This document shows positions 55,562-64,000 of a stretch of 64,000 nucleotides of DNA, piece after piece. This DNA comes from Anaerolineae bacterium (GTDB lineage: Bacteria > Chloroflexota > Anaerolineae > Aggregatilineales > Phototrophicaceae), in the NCBI GenBank assembly GCA_017303635.1, contig JAFLCG010000004.1, forward strand, positions 390,149 to 454,148. Reading direction: 5' to 3'. The stretch's first letter is position 1; each line of letters begins with the position of its first letter. Under the pieces are notes generated by a model that was not told where the DNA came from, ran no database searches, and saw nothing but the letters and a program-made list of their open reading frames with translations. The position numbers and the translations under genes are program-made.

Positions 55562-56779
55562 ATGCGACGATGGATACTAGCGGGATTGGCCGCCGCGTGT
55601 TTGGCGGCCTGGGCGGTGCTCGGATGGTTGCTCATTCCTGGGCTGGATCGTCCGAAAGAAGTACTGCCGACCCAGTATGTGTTGCCAGGCGCTACCCCGA
55701 CGATGCGTCCATCGCGGACGCCGACTGCGACCGTGACGCCCTCTGCGACCCTCACCATGACCCTAACTGCCAGCTTCACGCCAACATCGACTGCCACTGC
55801 GACAGCCACAGTGGAGGCGCCGCTGGCGGTGCGCGTCCTCACCATCCAGTGGGTCATGCCGGGAGTGCTGGTCGCGCCGACGGCGACCCCTTTTCCACCC
55901 GGCACCGTCCTGCTGCCGGCACCACCGCTGCCCCTGGAGCCGCTGCCGGATGCCACCTTGCAGGCTCCGCCCAACGCTGGCTGGTTGAGTTTCGAGAGCG
56001 ATCATCCCGGCGTGATCTACGCCACGCCCTGGGAACGCAGGCAGGTGCGCGAAGCCAGTCGGGGGCAGTATCACCGGACGGATGAAACCAGCACATCGGT
56101 ATCGTTTTCCTTCGAGGGCGAGGGACTGCGCTTGCGGTATGTGGCTGCCCGAAACATGGGTTTGTTTGAGATTCTGGTGGATGGACAGGTGATCGATACG
56201 GTGGATGCCTACGCCTCCGACCTGAACTTTCCGGGGACGGCAGTTTACATGCTCGGAAGTGGCCCGCATCTACTGGTCATCCGTCCGACAGGACGCCAAC
56301 ATCCATCCAGCCAGGGGAGCGCGGTTGGGCTGGATGCCATTCAGGTCTTCCAGACGGACGCCCATACCCTGATCCTGCCCCCGCAGACAGCCACCAGCAC
56401 ACCGGAAGGTATTCCACTTGAGATCGAACTGGTGAGCGCACCGGCGACCCAGGTTCCACTGGCAACGCCATTGCCACCGCGTCCCGTACAGGTGCGGCTG
56501 GTGATCGCCTGGGACGAGAACCTCAACCGGGCGGTCGATCCGGCGGAAGGCGTGGCAGGACTCCCGGTGCGCCTGGTGCTGGTGGGCAGCAATCAGGTCA
56601 TCGCTACTGCCTTCACCGATGAGCGCGGCTTTGCTCAGATCGAAGCCGTGCCGGAGGGAGATGTCCGACTGGTCGTGCCGTATCTGGGTAAGGTCTGGGA
56701 GGTGCGACGCGGCGGGAACGGTCCGGTCAGCTTCAGCCTGCTGCTGCCACCGGTCAATCTACCCGGTCTGATCCCGTAG
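55562..56779 (+). CDS. membrane-anchored protein with Thr/Pro-rich stalk
   Basis: 405 aa. One N-terminal transmembrane helix (5-27), a Thr/Ser/Pro-rich stalk (about 45-85), then a beta-rich outer domain with FSFEGEGLRLRYVAARNMGLFEILVDG (in part), a pattern seen in carbohydrate-binding-like folds. The last 90 residues resemble a carboxypeptidase-regulatory/SdrD-B-like beta sandwich (PAEGVAGLPVRLVLVGSNQV ... TDERGFAQIEAVPEG). It begins the secretion gene run; it probably forms an outer-surface or mating-pair part. No homologue named. Confidence 0.6.
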   Translation: MRRWILAGLAAACLAAWAVLGWLLIPGLDRPKEVLPTQYVLPGATPTMRPSRTPTATVTPSATLTMTLTASFTPTSTATATATVEAPLAVRVLTIQWVMPGVLVAPTATPFPPGTVLLPAPPLPLEPLPDATLQAPPNAGWLSFESDHPGVIYATPWERRQVREASRGQYHRTDETSTSVSFSFEGEGLRLRYVAARNMGLFEILVDGQVIDTVDAYASDLNFPGTAVYMLGSGPHLLVIRPTGRQHPSSQGSAVGLDAIQVFQTDAHTLILPPQTATSTPEGIPLEIELVSAPATQVPLATPLPPRPVQVRLVIAWDENLNRAVDPAEGVAGLPVRLVLVGSNQVIATAFTDERGFAQIEAVPEGDVRLVVPYLGKVWEVRRGGNGPVSFSLLLPPVNLPGLIP

Positions 56780-56805
56780 GGACGTAGAGACGTAGGGAGC
56801 TCGAC

Positions 56806-59139
56806 ATGAATCCGATGGATGAACTGCTGCGCGGGATTGGCATCCGCATCGACTGGTTCTGGTACAACATCCTCTGGACGCTGGCCGGGATCGGCTGGAG
56901 CCTGGCGCGGGCGCTGGTCATGATGGGTTACACCATCGAACTGCTCGACCAGTGGTTGACCCAGAATGCCTTCACACCCCTGATCCAGCAGACCAATGCC
57001 AGCCTGCAGGTGGCGGTCAACCTGTCCTTCTTCGTGGCCTTGCTGGTGCTGGGCATCACCTACCTGCTGGCGGTCTTCGTCCGGCTGGACGTGGTGGCCC
57101 CCAAAAGTGCCATCATGTGGTATCTGGCCGGTGCCCTGTTCTTCACCAGCGGTCCGGCGCTCTACCAGAGCATGACCGACTTTCGGCGCGGGGTGGCGCA
57201 AGCTTTCTACCTGAGCGCACTCAATGGTTTGCAGGCCACCCAGGGCGGCATCTTCGCCTCACTGAGTGGCGTGCAGACCACCGACCTCGGTCTGCTGCCG
57301 CTCTGTGACAACCTCGGCACCTATCTGCCCGGCGCGACTGGTCCGCAGGGCCTGGATGGACTGGATGTGGCGCTCTCGTATCTGCGAGCCGATGGCATTG
57401 ATGTCATGGGCTATCCCTCGACCGCTTACGATCTGGCCTGTCAGATTCATATCCCCAATGGTGCGGGTGGCCAGTATGTGGCCGAATCCCTGCCCTGGGA
57501 ATGGAGACGCCCCGGCTCCTTCTTCGACGCTTTACAATCGCCACCCTTCTATCCCGTCCTGACCGATGACGAACGCCGCGCCAGTCTGGATCGGGCGGGG
57601 TCCTCGCTGGGACGCCTACTGACCGCCTATCCGCTCTTATTCTTCGGCGTGGGTGAACAGTTGGTTTATCTGCTGCTGACCATCGCCCAGGGCTTGAGCT
57701 TCCTCTCCTTCGGCTGTGCCATCCTGTTCGCCTTCTTCAAACGCACCGAGGTCATCGCCAGGTCGATCCTCGATCTGTGGATTGAGTTGATCGTGCAGAC
57801 GATCATCATCGCGCTGGTGCAATCGCTGGTGGTGTCCTTCTTCCTGATTGGCACGACGGCGGGCAGCGGGCTGGTGGTGCTGGGTGTTGGACTGATCTGT
57901 CTGGTCTTCATGCTGATCGTCCTGTGGTCGGGAGTGAAAGCGGTCTGGAACAGCTTCAACCGCCTCTTCCTGGCCTTCGGGCAGGCCGCCGGTGGCACCT
58001 TCATCACACCGGGTAAGGCCGCCCTGCTGACCGCCGGTGCTGGAGCCGCCGCGGCAGGCGGTATGACCGCCGTGGGAACCCAGGCGCTGGCGGGGATGAA
58101 TGCGCTGATGGGTGGCGCTACACCGGCGCAGGCGGCGGGCTTGAGCCTGGGTGGAATTGACCGGCTGACCAGTGCGGCGCGGACGCTGGCTTATCTGCCG
58201 GGGGTACGCAACACGGCCTTGGGCGAGGCGGCTGAACAATTCAGCGAAGGGGCCGTCACCCGACGAGTAGCCGGACCAATCTGGGGTATGGCGCTGCTGA
58301 CCGACCGCGATCCGGCAGCCGCCCATGTCGATGCGGAAGGGCGTGTCGTCAGCCGCCCGATGCTGGTGCCTGCGGTCGGCGAGGCGTTGCGGCACTGGAC
58401 GGTGCCACTGGGCAGTCCACCCCAACCCGACCGAGCGCCGGTCAATGAGCAGTGGGTTGAAGATGAGGACGGTCACTTCTATCCGCTGCATCCCCGCCGG
58501 ATGGGTCGCTTCACGCCAGTGGCAGCGGACGATAGCCAGAGCGAGGAACTGGAACGGGCCATTGACGACAGCCTGCAATCCCGGAACCAACCAGCCACTG
58601 CATCTAAGGAGCAGATGAAGACGCCAGATACCCTCCAGACGCAGCTCCTCACTGGCGAACTGAAAGTGAGTGGCAGCAGCGAAATCGCCGGGGTGCTGGG
58701 CGATCTCATCCGCCACACGCGCTCGGAACGGGAAGTAAAGGGCGAGACGGTCACTGCCGGGATGGATCACCTGGCGGTGGCAGCCCAGCTGGCCGCAGTC
58801 CTGGGTGTGCAGCCTTTAGCGGGGCAGGTGCCGATCCCGGAAAATCTGAGCCGCTTTGGCTTGTTCGTCGATCAGGCGCTGCGGCTGGGCCTGAGCGGGG
58901 AACAGGCCGAGGCCGTCGTTCAGCAGGTCAAAGCCTCGTCGGAGGGCAGTCTGCAACCGCAGACGCGGACGGCGCTGGTGACCCAGGTTCATGAGTTGGG
59001 CGCAACCTCCTGGGAAGAAGCGAGACGCTCAGTCGCGACGCTGGAGAACCGGGCGCGGCTGCTGCCGGAGCAGATCGTGGCGGTTGGGCAGGTGCGCGTG
59101 CGGACGAACGCGGCTGCAGATACGGAAGGGGAACAATGA
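56806..59139 (+). CDS. VirB6/TrbL-like multi-spanning membrane protein
   Basis: 777 aa. Several hydrophobic helices: about 20-45, 65-90, 100-118, 270-300, 310-365 and 380-405, with an extracytoplasmic loop between (120-265). A long soluble tail follows (about 450-777) rich in Ala/Glu. The polytopic core followed by a large hydrophilic C-terminus is that of VirB6/TrbL channel proteins in conjugation systems. The gene overlaps the next by ATGA. The call rests on topology and neighbours more than motifs. Confidence 0.65.
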   Translation: MNPMDELLRGIGIRIDWFWYNILWTLAGIGWSLARALVMMGYTIELLDQWLTQNAFTPLIQQTNASLQVAVNLSFFVALLVLGITYLLAVFVRLDVVAPKSAIMWYLAGALFFTSGPALYQSMTDFRRGVAQAFYLSALNGLQATQGGIFASLSGVQTTDLGLLPLCDNLGTYLPGATGPQGLDGLDVALSYLRADGIDVMGYPSTAYDLACQIHIPNGAGGQYVAESLPWEWRRPGSFFDALQSPPFYPVLTDDERRASLDRAGSSLGRLLTAYPLLFFGVGEQLVYLLLTIAQGLSFLSFGCAILFAFFKRTEVIARSILDLWIELIVQTIIIALVQSLVVSFFLIGTTAGSGLVVLGVGLICLVFMLIVLWSGVKAVWNSFNRLFLAFGQAAGGTFITPGKAALLTAGAGAAAAGGMTAVGTQALAGMNALMGGATPAQAAGLSLGGIDRLTSAARTLAYLPGVRNTALGEAAEQFSEGAVTRRVAGPIWGMALLTDRDPAAAHVDAEGRVVSRPMLVPAVGEALRHWTVPLGSPPQPDRAPVNEQWVEDEDGHFYPLHPRRMGRFTPVAADDSQSEELERAIDDSLQSRNQPATASKEQMKTPDTLQTQLLTGELKVSGSSEIAGVLGDLIRHTRSEREVKGETVTAGMDHLAVAAQLAAVLGVQPLAGQVPIPENLSRFGLFVDQALRLGLSGEQAEAVVQQVKASSEGSLQPQTRTALVTQVHELGATSWEEARRSVATLENRARLLPEQIVAVGQVRVRTNAAADTEGEQ

Positions 59140-60485
59140 GCGAACAACTGACCTGGCACAGCCCGGACGACCTGCGGAGCCTGCCCACCGAGGCGCTCGA
59201 GGCGCTGTGGGAACTGGTGCCGACCGAACGCCAGAAAGCCTACAAGACCGCCTACGAGTCCGAGGTGACGGCTGCCGGGGCGGCGGGTTCGGATGCGCTG
59301 GAACGGCAGGTGGCCCAGGAACTCTTGCGCCGCTACCGCGAGACCGGTCTGGTGCCGCTGGGGTCGCGCTGGGCGCGCGCACCGGGTCGGGTGCAGGCAG
59401 CAGCCCAGGCGGATGAACCGCTGGTGGATGAAGTGGCTCCACGCACGGGCAAAGTCTCACGCGGCTTGCTGCTGGCGGGGGCGGTGCTGCTGCTCGTGTT
59501 CATCGGCCTGATTGCCATGCGCCTGGGTGGGCGACCGGCGATCGTGGCGATGGCTCCAACGGCTTCCCCAACTGCATCACCCACCCCGCGCCAGACGCTC
59601 ACCCCAACACCCCTGGCGCTGGAGGAACAGGACACGATCATTGAAGGGGGCGATCCCGACCGGGCGACCGCTTACCCGGTGCGGCTGGAGATTGACCTCG
59701 GCGCTGGCGCGACCGGGCGCGTCTGGGTAGTACAGCGGCGGTTGGTACGGGCGGCGGAATGGCGTTTTGATCCCAACCCGGACACCGCTTCCTACCTCAG
59801 CGGACTGAGCATCCGCCCGGTGATTGGGCTGCCCTGGTCGCCGGAAAATGCGGCTTTCTTCCGCCAGATAGGTGAGGGAGCGCTCTTCACACTGACGCTC
59901 AACACTGGCGCGATCCGGCAGTTCAGGTTTGTGCGGCAGGAGCGTATACACCGGAGGGAGACCGAAGCGTTGCGCCAGACTGAGCCGGGGCTGACCCTGC
60001 TGCTCATCGGCGAAACCGATGACGAGGGCCTCCCGACCGCCAGCCGTCCCCTGGTGTTGGCGCGCTACGAGCCAGAGCAGGAGTTGAGCCGAGACTTCGC
60101 ACTGGTGGATGATCTGCTGCTTCCATTGACGAACGAGCCGCAGGTGACAATGACTCCGCTACCTACCCCGTTGCCCGATCCCTATGCCGAATTGGAAGTG
60201 CACATGATTGCCGCCTCGCGAACACGCGATACCCTCACCACACAGCTCTGGTTGTACAACGGCGGGCTGAGTGCCATTCCCATCCGTCCGAAGTCGATCT
60301 GGTTGGCGCTGGGTTATGCGCCGGAGCCGGACGGCCCTCGGATGATCGCTGAAGGGTTGGCACCCTTCGACCTGCTGCCCGGTCAGGCAGCGGATGTCAC
60401 CCTGGTGTGGGTCTGGAACGGTGAACCCTTCGCCTCCTTCAGTTTGGGGGGATTCCGGTATCGCCTGGCCCTATCCGTTGACTGA
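59136..60485 (+). CDS. single-span secretion-associated membrane protein
   Basis: 449 aa. Cytoplasmic N-terminus (1-108) with helical LPTEALEALWELVPTERQKAYK; one transmembrane segment at about 109-129 (GLLLAGAVLLLVFIGLIAM); Thr/Pro stalk (about 140-165); beta-rich extracellular domain. It starts inside the VirB6-like gene's stop (ATGA). It may be a VirB8/VirB10-like scaffold by topology, but no motif proves that. Confidence 0.55.
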   Translation: MSEQLTWHSPDDLRSLPTEALEALWELVPTERQKAYKTAYESEVTAAGAAGSDALERQVAQELLRRYRETGLVPLGSRWARAPGRVQAAAQADEPLVDEVAPRTGKVSRGLLLAGAVLLLVFIGLIAMRLGGRPAIVAMAPTASPTASPTPRQTLTPTPLALEEQDTIIEGGDPDRATAYPVRLEIDLGAGATGRVWVVQRRLVRAAEWRFDPNPDTASYLSGLSIRPVIGLPWSPENAAFFRQIGEGALFTLTLNTGAIRQFRFVRQERIHRRETEALRQTEPGLTLLLIGETDDEGLPTASRPLVLARYEPEQELSRDFALVDDLLLPLTNEPQVTMTPLPTPLPDPYAELEVHMIAASRTRDTLTTQLWLYNGGLSAIPIRPKSIWLALGYAPEPDGPRMIAEGLAPFDLLPGQAADVTLVWVWNGEPFASFSLGGFRYRLALSVD

Positions 60486-60580
60486 GCCCTGATAAGTTCT
60501 CTGTAAACATCCCAATTCGCCCGCGACACCTTCCTTTCGGACAATCGGCGGCCTCGCTGTTGTTCAAAAGGGAGGTAGTC

Positions 60581-61120
60581 ATGTCGTCCACCGATCCACT
60601 CTGCCAGATCACACCGGAAACCCTCAAGCAGGCACTCGATCCGCTGCGCTCGCCGCTGCGTCCCCGGCCTCCCTCGCCCCTGCTGGGACTAAGGCTGGTA
60701 GGGACCCTCGTTGACCAGCGTCGCTTATCCACCAGCCCGTTTGTCCGCCAGTTTGCGCTGGAGCAGGTCTTGACCGGCCTCATCACCAGCCAGTACACGA
60801 CTCTGTTGGCTCGATTGGAACTTCCTCCGGTCCCGCTGGATGCCTGCCTGACCCAGGCACGAACCTGCATTGCAATATGTGGACAGAAGGTCAATCCAGA
60901 GCTGACTGGCTGCGGCTGGTTGTACTGGTGTTATGTCCGACCGGAACTCCAGATCAGCCGTCCTGACTTCGCTCAGCTCAACCACATCACCGGGCGCTCG
61001 CTGCATCGTTATCAGACCTTCGCCCTGGAACGGCTGGCCTTTGCCCTGATCGAGGCCGAATGGCGCTGCCGCCTCGTGCCGTCGGCGCGTCAGGCGGAAA
61101 TATTGACCGCCTCCGCCTGA
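60581..61120 (+). CDS. hypothetical protein of the secretion cluster
   Basis: 179 aa from ATG 60581 (GGGAGG just upstream; the longer start at 60560 lacks one). Soluble, Leu/Arg-rich, with a Cys/Trp cluster (CGWLYWCYV) near residue 115. No domain recognised. Located before the structured leader of the pilin-like gene. Confidence 0.55.
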   Translation: MSSTDPLCQITPETLKQALDPLRSPLRPRPPSPLLGLRLVGTLVDQRRLSTSPFVRQFALEQVLTGLITSQYTTLLARLELPPVPLDACLTQARTCIAICGQKVNPELTGCGWLYWCYVRPELQISRPDFAQLNHITGRSLHRYQTFALERLAFALIEAEWRCRLVPSARQAEILTASA

Positions 61121-61163
61121 AATATTGCGCCGGTCTGAGGGCCCGGCTTTGCTACCCTGTTTC

Positions 61164-61255
61164 ATGAACCGGGCTGAGATGCCCTCACGTGCCAGATGAC
61201 CGCAACCACGATCTCGTATCCGTGTCATGGCGCACCCATCCTCAGCCCGGTTCAT
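61164..61255 (+). promoter_or_regulatory. structured leader with 15-bp perfect inverted repeat
   Basis: ATGAACCGGGCTGAG (61164-61178) is the exact reverse complement of CTCAGCCCGGTTCAT (61241-61255). The 62-nt loop contains a second partial stem (GCCAgaTGAC with GTCATGGC). It sits 33 nt upstream of the pilin-like ATG. Options: regulatory leader, processing site, small RNA, or an oriT-type structure. Confidence 0.5.
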
Positions 61256-61287
61256 CTTCTCCCATCCACCCTTTCGGAGGTGCCTCC

Positions 61288-61527
61288 ATGTCGGTTGCTC
61301 AGTTCATTCAGCAGTTGTTCGGGGATGTCCGGGATGTCGCTCAGCTCATCGCACCGATTGCGGCGGTGATCGGCTTCATTGGCTTGGGCGTCATGTACAT
61401 GGGTTCGAGCTGGCCCTTGCTCGGAGATTGGAAAAAGGAGAATCCAAAAGCCGCCAGCCAGGTGGTCATGGGGCTGGTCTTCATCATCTTCGCCGCCAGT
61501 GTGACCACGCTCATCACCTTTGCCTAG
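61288..61527 (+). CDS. VirB2/TrbC-like pilin
   Basis: 79 aa from ATG 61288 (CGGAGG upstream); the frame extends up through the leader to 61189 without support. Two hydrophobic helices (about 20-40 and 58-77) separated by a short polar loop (GDWKKENPKAA), the standard form of VirB2-like pilins; no long signal peptide. It would build the conjugative pilus or channel. First of three closely spaced genes (virB2-, virB3-, virB4-like). Confidence 0.72.
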   Translation: MSVAQFIQQLFGDVRDVAQLIAPIAAVIGFIGLGVMYMGSSWPLLGDWKKENPKAASQVVMGLVFIIFAASVTTLITFA

Positions 61528-61554
61528 CTGCCGCACGCGGTCAAAGGAACAACG

Positions 61555-62022
61555 ATGAGCGCGGACTTCAAATCCCATGTCCTGCTGCGGGATGAGAAAG
61601 GTTTTCTCGGCATCCCCTTCAAGCGCCTGATCCTGGCGGCAGTCGGCGGCGGCCTGGTCTACAGCCTGGTTCGCTTCGCCTCGTCGGAAGCCAGCCTGCC
61701 GCTTGGGGTGGCCGCTGGGATCGCCCTGCTCATCCTGACCGGGCTGCAGGGTGGCTTGCCCCTGTGGCTGCGTCTGACCTATCGCCTGCGGGGGTGGCTG
61801 CTCACGGGAGCTGCGGCCGAGGCGGCGGGTGTATTCGGTCAAGTGGCGTCGAGCCTGAATCTGCCGCTTGACCTGTACCGGCTGGACTCGATCCAGATCT
61901 TTGCCCCTGCCGAGACCGAGGTCATCCCCGATCTGCACGAATGGATGCTCTTCACCAGCCCGACCGAAGCCGATTCCGGTGATGGTCTGGCTTTTGTGAC
62001 TGCACCTCTGGAGGATGTATGA
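61555..62022 (+). CDS. VirB3/PrgI-like membrane protein
   Basis: 155 aa. Short cytoplasmic start (HVLLRDEKGFLGIPFKRLIL), two hydrophobic helices (about 23-40 and 48-68) and a soluble tail with a LYRLDSIQIF stretch. In T4SS operons the small two-helix protein just before VirB4 is VirB3 or PrgI-like. It overlaps the VirB4-like gene by 4 nt (ATGA). Confidence 0.65.
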   Translation: MSADFKSHVLLRDEKGFLGIPFKRLILAAVGGGLVYSLVRFASSEASLPLGVAAGIALLILTGLQGGLPLWLRLTYRLRGWLLTGAAAEAAGVFGQVASSLNLPLDLYRLDSIQIFAPAETEVIPDLHEWMLFTSPTEADSGDGLAFVTAPLEDV

Positions 62023-63920
62023 CCCCGGTTCACACCTTCCGCCTCGAACCTTTCGACATCACCCTGCATGCCACCGAGGAAGGGGTGGCGACCCTGCAAT
62101 CCCGTTTCACCACCTGGGCGCGGACGCTCGCCGGTTCGGCGCGCTTTGTCTGCTGGCAGATGCCCGCCACCCTGGATGACAAGATCGGGGCAGTGGGTGC
62201 GACCCTCCAGGCGACCGCTGAGCCGGGGCGGGCACAACTCCTGATGGAGTATCGGCGGCACTACGAGGCCATGCAATCTGGAGCGCAGTATCAACGAGCC
62301 CTGTGTGGCATGGCCCTCTGGTCGGAACAAAACCCCCGCGCCAGCGCCGCCGCCATGACCTCGGCCTTTGATACCGGTGTGCAGGCATCCGACTGGCCCC
62401 CCTTGTTCGAGGGGCACTATAGGGTGCGGGATGGGGTCATCCCGCATCTGGCACCCACCGGACGACCAGGTGGGCGTCGCTTCTGGACGATCCTGTCCAG
62501 CTACGAGTTCAATCCAACCACCTGGAACTTCTTTCGTCCGCTGCCGGTGCTGCTCATGATGAACCTGCCGCTGGCGGTCTGCATCGACATCCCCAAAACC
62601 TACGACCGCAATGCCGGGATCAATGCCATTGAGAATGTCATCCAGGCCTATCAGGTGCATCTGGCTGGTGTGAGTGGTGAGGACAGTCGCTCGGTGCAGC
62701 GCATCGCCGACTGTCGCCGGGCGCTGGCCGAGATCAACCAGGGCGACCGACTGCACACGGTGAGTCTGCACATCGCCGTGGCGGCCGATGATCTGGAGAC
62801 ACTCAGGGAACGGGCCGCCGCCATCACCGCCGAGACCCGTGCCTGGTTCAGCCTGCGCCAGGAGACGGGCGAACTCCTGGCGCGCGCAGTCAGCTGCTTC
62901 TCGGCCCGGTCCAGCAAACAGATCGGGCTGCCGGATACCACCTGGCCGGTCACCTCGCGCGAACTGGCCCTGATGCTGGCTCCGCTCGGCTATCGCAAGC
63001 TGGCAGCGACCGATGGCGTCCTGCGTGGCGAAGCGGTCGGAGCCGCCTACCCGGTCTTCCACAACTCGTGGCGCGACAAACGGGCAACGCATGAGGTCTG
63101 GGTGGGATCCTCGGGTTACGGCAAAACCTTCGCGCTGAACTGCTACCTGACGCGCGAATACGCCGAGAACGGCATCGCTTTTGATCTGCTCGAACCAATG
63201 GGCCATGGACGGCATGTGGCCGAGGCCTTTGGCTTGCCCTGGTTTGTCATGAGTGCCAAAGCCACCTGCCTCAACCCGCAGGATGTCATGTTCCCAACAC
63301 TCCTCGAACAGAAGAATCACACCATCCGTATCTACGAGACGGTCATGGGGCGGGCGCTGTCCGGTGGGCAGCGCGAGAACCTCGAACGCGGTCTGCTGGG
63401 CGAGGCGCTGGAGCTGGTCTTCAGCGGTTTCTCCGATCTGAGCCGGGTGACACCCGATCTGTCGCCGACCTGTGACGTCATCTGTGATGTGCTGTCGGGG
63501 CTGGGTGACAACCCCCAGACCAAAGCCATCGCCCGCGATCTGGCGCAGGAGATCGCCGGTCTGTGCACCGGCAGTGGTCCCTGGGCAGGTTTTCTCAATG
63601 GCACCACCAATCTCGATCTGACCCGGGCGGGTCGCGACCGAATCGGGCCACGGGTCTTCAGCTTCCACGATCTGGAGAGTGACCCGATCCTGCAGGCGCT
63701 GGCCTACACCCAGGTCTTGTCCGCCATCCGCCGTGACAGCCTGATCGACGAGACACCGCGCATCATCGCCGTCGATGAAGTCTACCGTCTGATGCGCCAT
63801 CCCTCGCTGCTGGACTTCCTGATTGAGGCGGCCAAGACCTTCCGCACCCGCCGCAAGAAACTCATCAGCGTGGATCAGTCGGGCTATAACTCATCATGTG
63901 TTGTGGCACGGGGGGTTTGA
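62019..63920 (+). CDS. VirB4-like conjugation ATPase, probably 3'-truncated
   Basis: 633 aa. Walker A GSSGYGKT at 363-370; Walker B IIAVDE (D586-E587); between them the usual VirB4 features such as SGGQRENLERGLL and the TFRTRRKKLISVDQ helix-strand. VirB4 energises pilus assembly and substrate transfer. The homology runs to SVDQS and then breaks into GYNSSCVVARGV and a stop; VirB4 proteins normally have a further few dozen residues after the Q-containing strand. I infer interruption near 63885-63900 by the sequence to its right. All other motifs are intact. Confidence 0.8.
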   Translation: MTPVHTFRLEPFDITLHATEEGVATLQSRFTTWARTLAGSARFVCWQMPATLDDKIGAVGATLQATAEPGRAQLLMEYRRHYEAMQSGAQYQRALCGMALWSEQNPRASAAAMTSAFDTGVQASDWPPLFEGHYRVRDGVIPHLAPTGRPGGRRFWTILSSYEFNPTTWNFFRPLPVLLMMNLPLAVCIDIPKTYDRNAGINAIENVIQAYQVHLAGVSGEDSRSVQRIADCRRALAEINQGDRLHTVSLHIAVAADDLETLRERAAAITAETRAWFSLRQETGELLARAVSCFSARSSKQIGLPDTTWPVTSRELALMLAPLGYRKLAATDGVLRGEAVGAAYPVFHNSWRDKRATHEVWVGSSGYGKTFALNCYLTREYAENGIAFDLLEPMGHGRHVAEAFGLPWFVMSAKATCLNPQDVMFPTLLEQKNHTIRIYETVMGRALSGGQRENLERGLLGEALELVFSGFSDLSRVTPDLSPTCDVICDVLSGLGDNPQTKAIARDLAQEIAGLCTGSGPWAGFLNGTTNLDLTRAGRDRIGPRVFSFHDLESDPILQALAYTQVLSAIRRDSLIDETPRIIAVDEVYRLMRHPSLLDFLIEAAKTFRTRRKKLISVDQSGYNSSCVVARGV

Positions 63921-64000
63921 AAGCGGCTTCCGCCTGATACTCCGCCGTATCCTGCCAACAGGCATGGCGTGGATAGCTGCGTTTGCCCTGATAGTGTGTC
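63865..64000 (-). CDS. partial ORF at right edge, possible insertion-sequence end
   Basis: A minus-strand frame is open from the window edge for 44 codons, reading HYQGKRSYPRHACWQDTAEY, then QAEAAFKPPVP, and stopping at 63865-63867 inside virB4 antisense. The composition looks protein-like and plus-strand frames here have stops. It could be the end of a transposase that truncated the virB4-like gene. Not recognised. Confidence 0.35.
   Translation of the reverse strand, partial: THYQGKRSYPRHACWQDTAEYQAEAAFKPPVPQHMMSYSPTDPR

Noticed and set aside
57637..58770. 377-aa minus-strand frame
   Set aside because: Opposite the VirB6-like gene; low-complexity composition and no start context.
61839..63800. 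653-aa open frame on the minus strand
   Set aside because: Lies opposite the VirB4-like gene, whose Walker motifs and domain order are clear; the antisense product is Gly/Arg/His-rich without recognisable domains. A shadow of GC-rich codons.

Overview
The window looks like a bacterial chromosome segment, most likely from the Chloroflexota (Anaerolineae-like). This is inferred from the style of the genes: very long STAND ATPases with WD40, TPR or sulfatase-like sensor tails, Thr/Pro-rich linkers in surface proteins, and secreted SH3/LysM proteins. No rRNA, tRNA or CRISPR array was seen, so the taxonomic placement is only moderately secure.

Region 1 (1-22 kb): an extracellular contractile injection system (eCIS, PVC/Afp-like). 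It holds an AAA+ ATPase (cut by the window edge), two DUF4157 proteins that share a near-identical leader but have different C-terminal domains (candidate cargo, one ending in an HNH-like nuclease motif), and a DUF4255 cap protein. These are followed by a tightly packed, often overlapping run: two sheath proteins, two inner-tube proteins, a small zinc-motif protein, a 55-aa DUF6760-like protein apparently starting at CTG, a repeat-rich protein, a LysM hub adaptor, split gp27/gp5 spike genes, a PAAR-like tip, gp25, two baseplate J-like wedges, a P2 I-like protein, an S74-type fibre and a small coiled coil. A convergent gene encodes a four-helix membrane protein that could anchor the particle. 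No tape-measure protein was recognised.

Region 2 (22-33 kb): a 1298-aa cyclase-homology/ATPase/TPR regulator; a divergent tandem family of four secreted proteins sharing an ARW-x-R-x-G start to the mature chain (two with nearly identical last thirds, one ending in two LysM domains); and a 935-aa DUF4062-STAND-FGE protein.

Region 3 (33-42.4 kb): a defence locus on the minus strand, hsdR - [IS110-family element] - hsdS - double-TIR gene - hsdM, followed 167 bp later by the DUF4062-STAND gene. The TIR gene overlaps hsdM by an ATGA, so this looks like a type I restriction system with a built-in TIR component. Two copies of a double-hairpin repeat flank hsdS, one beside the IS110 element.

Region 4 (42.8-50.6 kb): a sigma-like protein, a Xre/SorC-type regulator, a secreted SH3 protein and a 1417-aa Ser/Thr kinase-STAND-WD40 protein.

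Region 5 (50.6-64 kb): one end of an integrative conjugative-like element. A large serine recombinase abuts a broken HTH gene. Next come a CHC2/Toprim primase flanked by tiny overlapping ORFs, two degenerate LuxR-type response regulators, and a type IV secretion set (membrane-anchored Thr-rich proteins, VirB6/TrbL-like, VirB2-like pilin, VirB3-like, VirB4-like). A 92-nt structured leader with a 15-bp perfect inverted repeat precedes the pilin gene. The VirB4-like gene appears cut short near the right edge.
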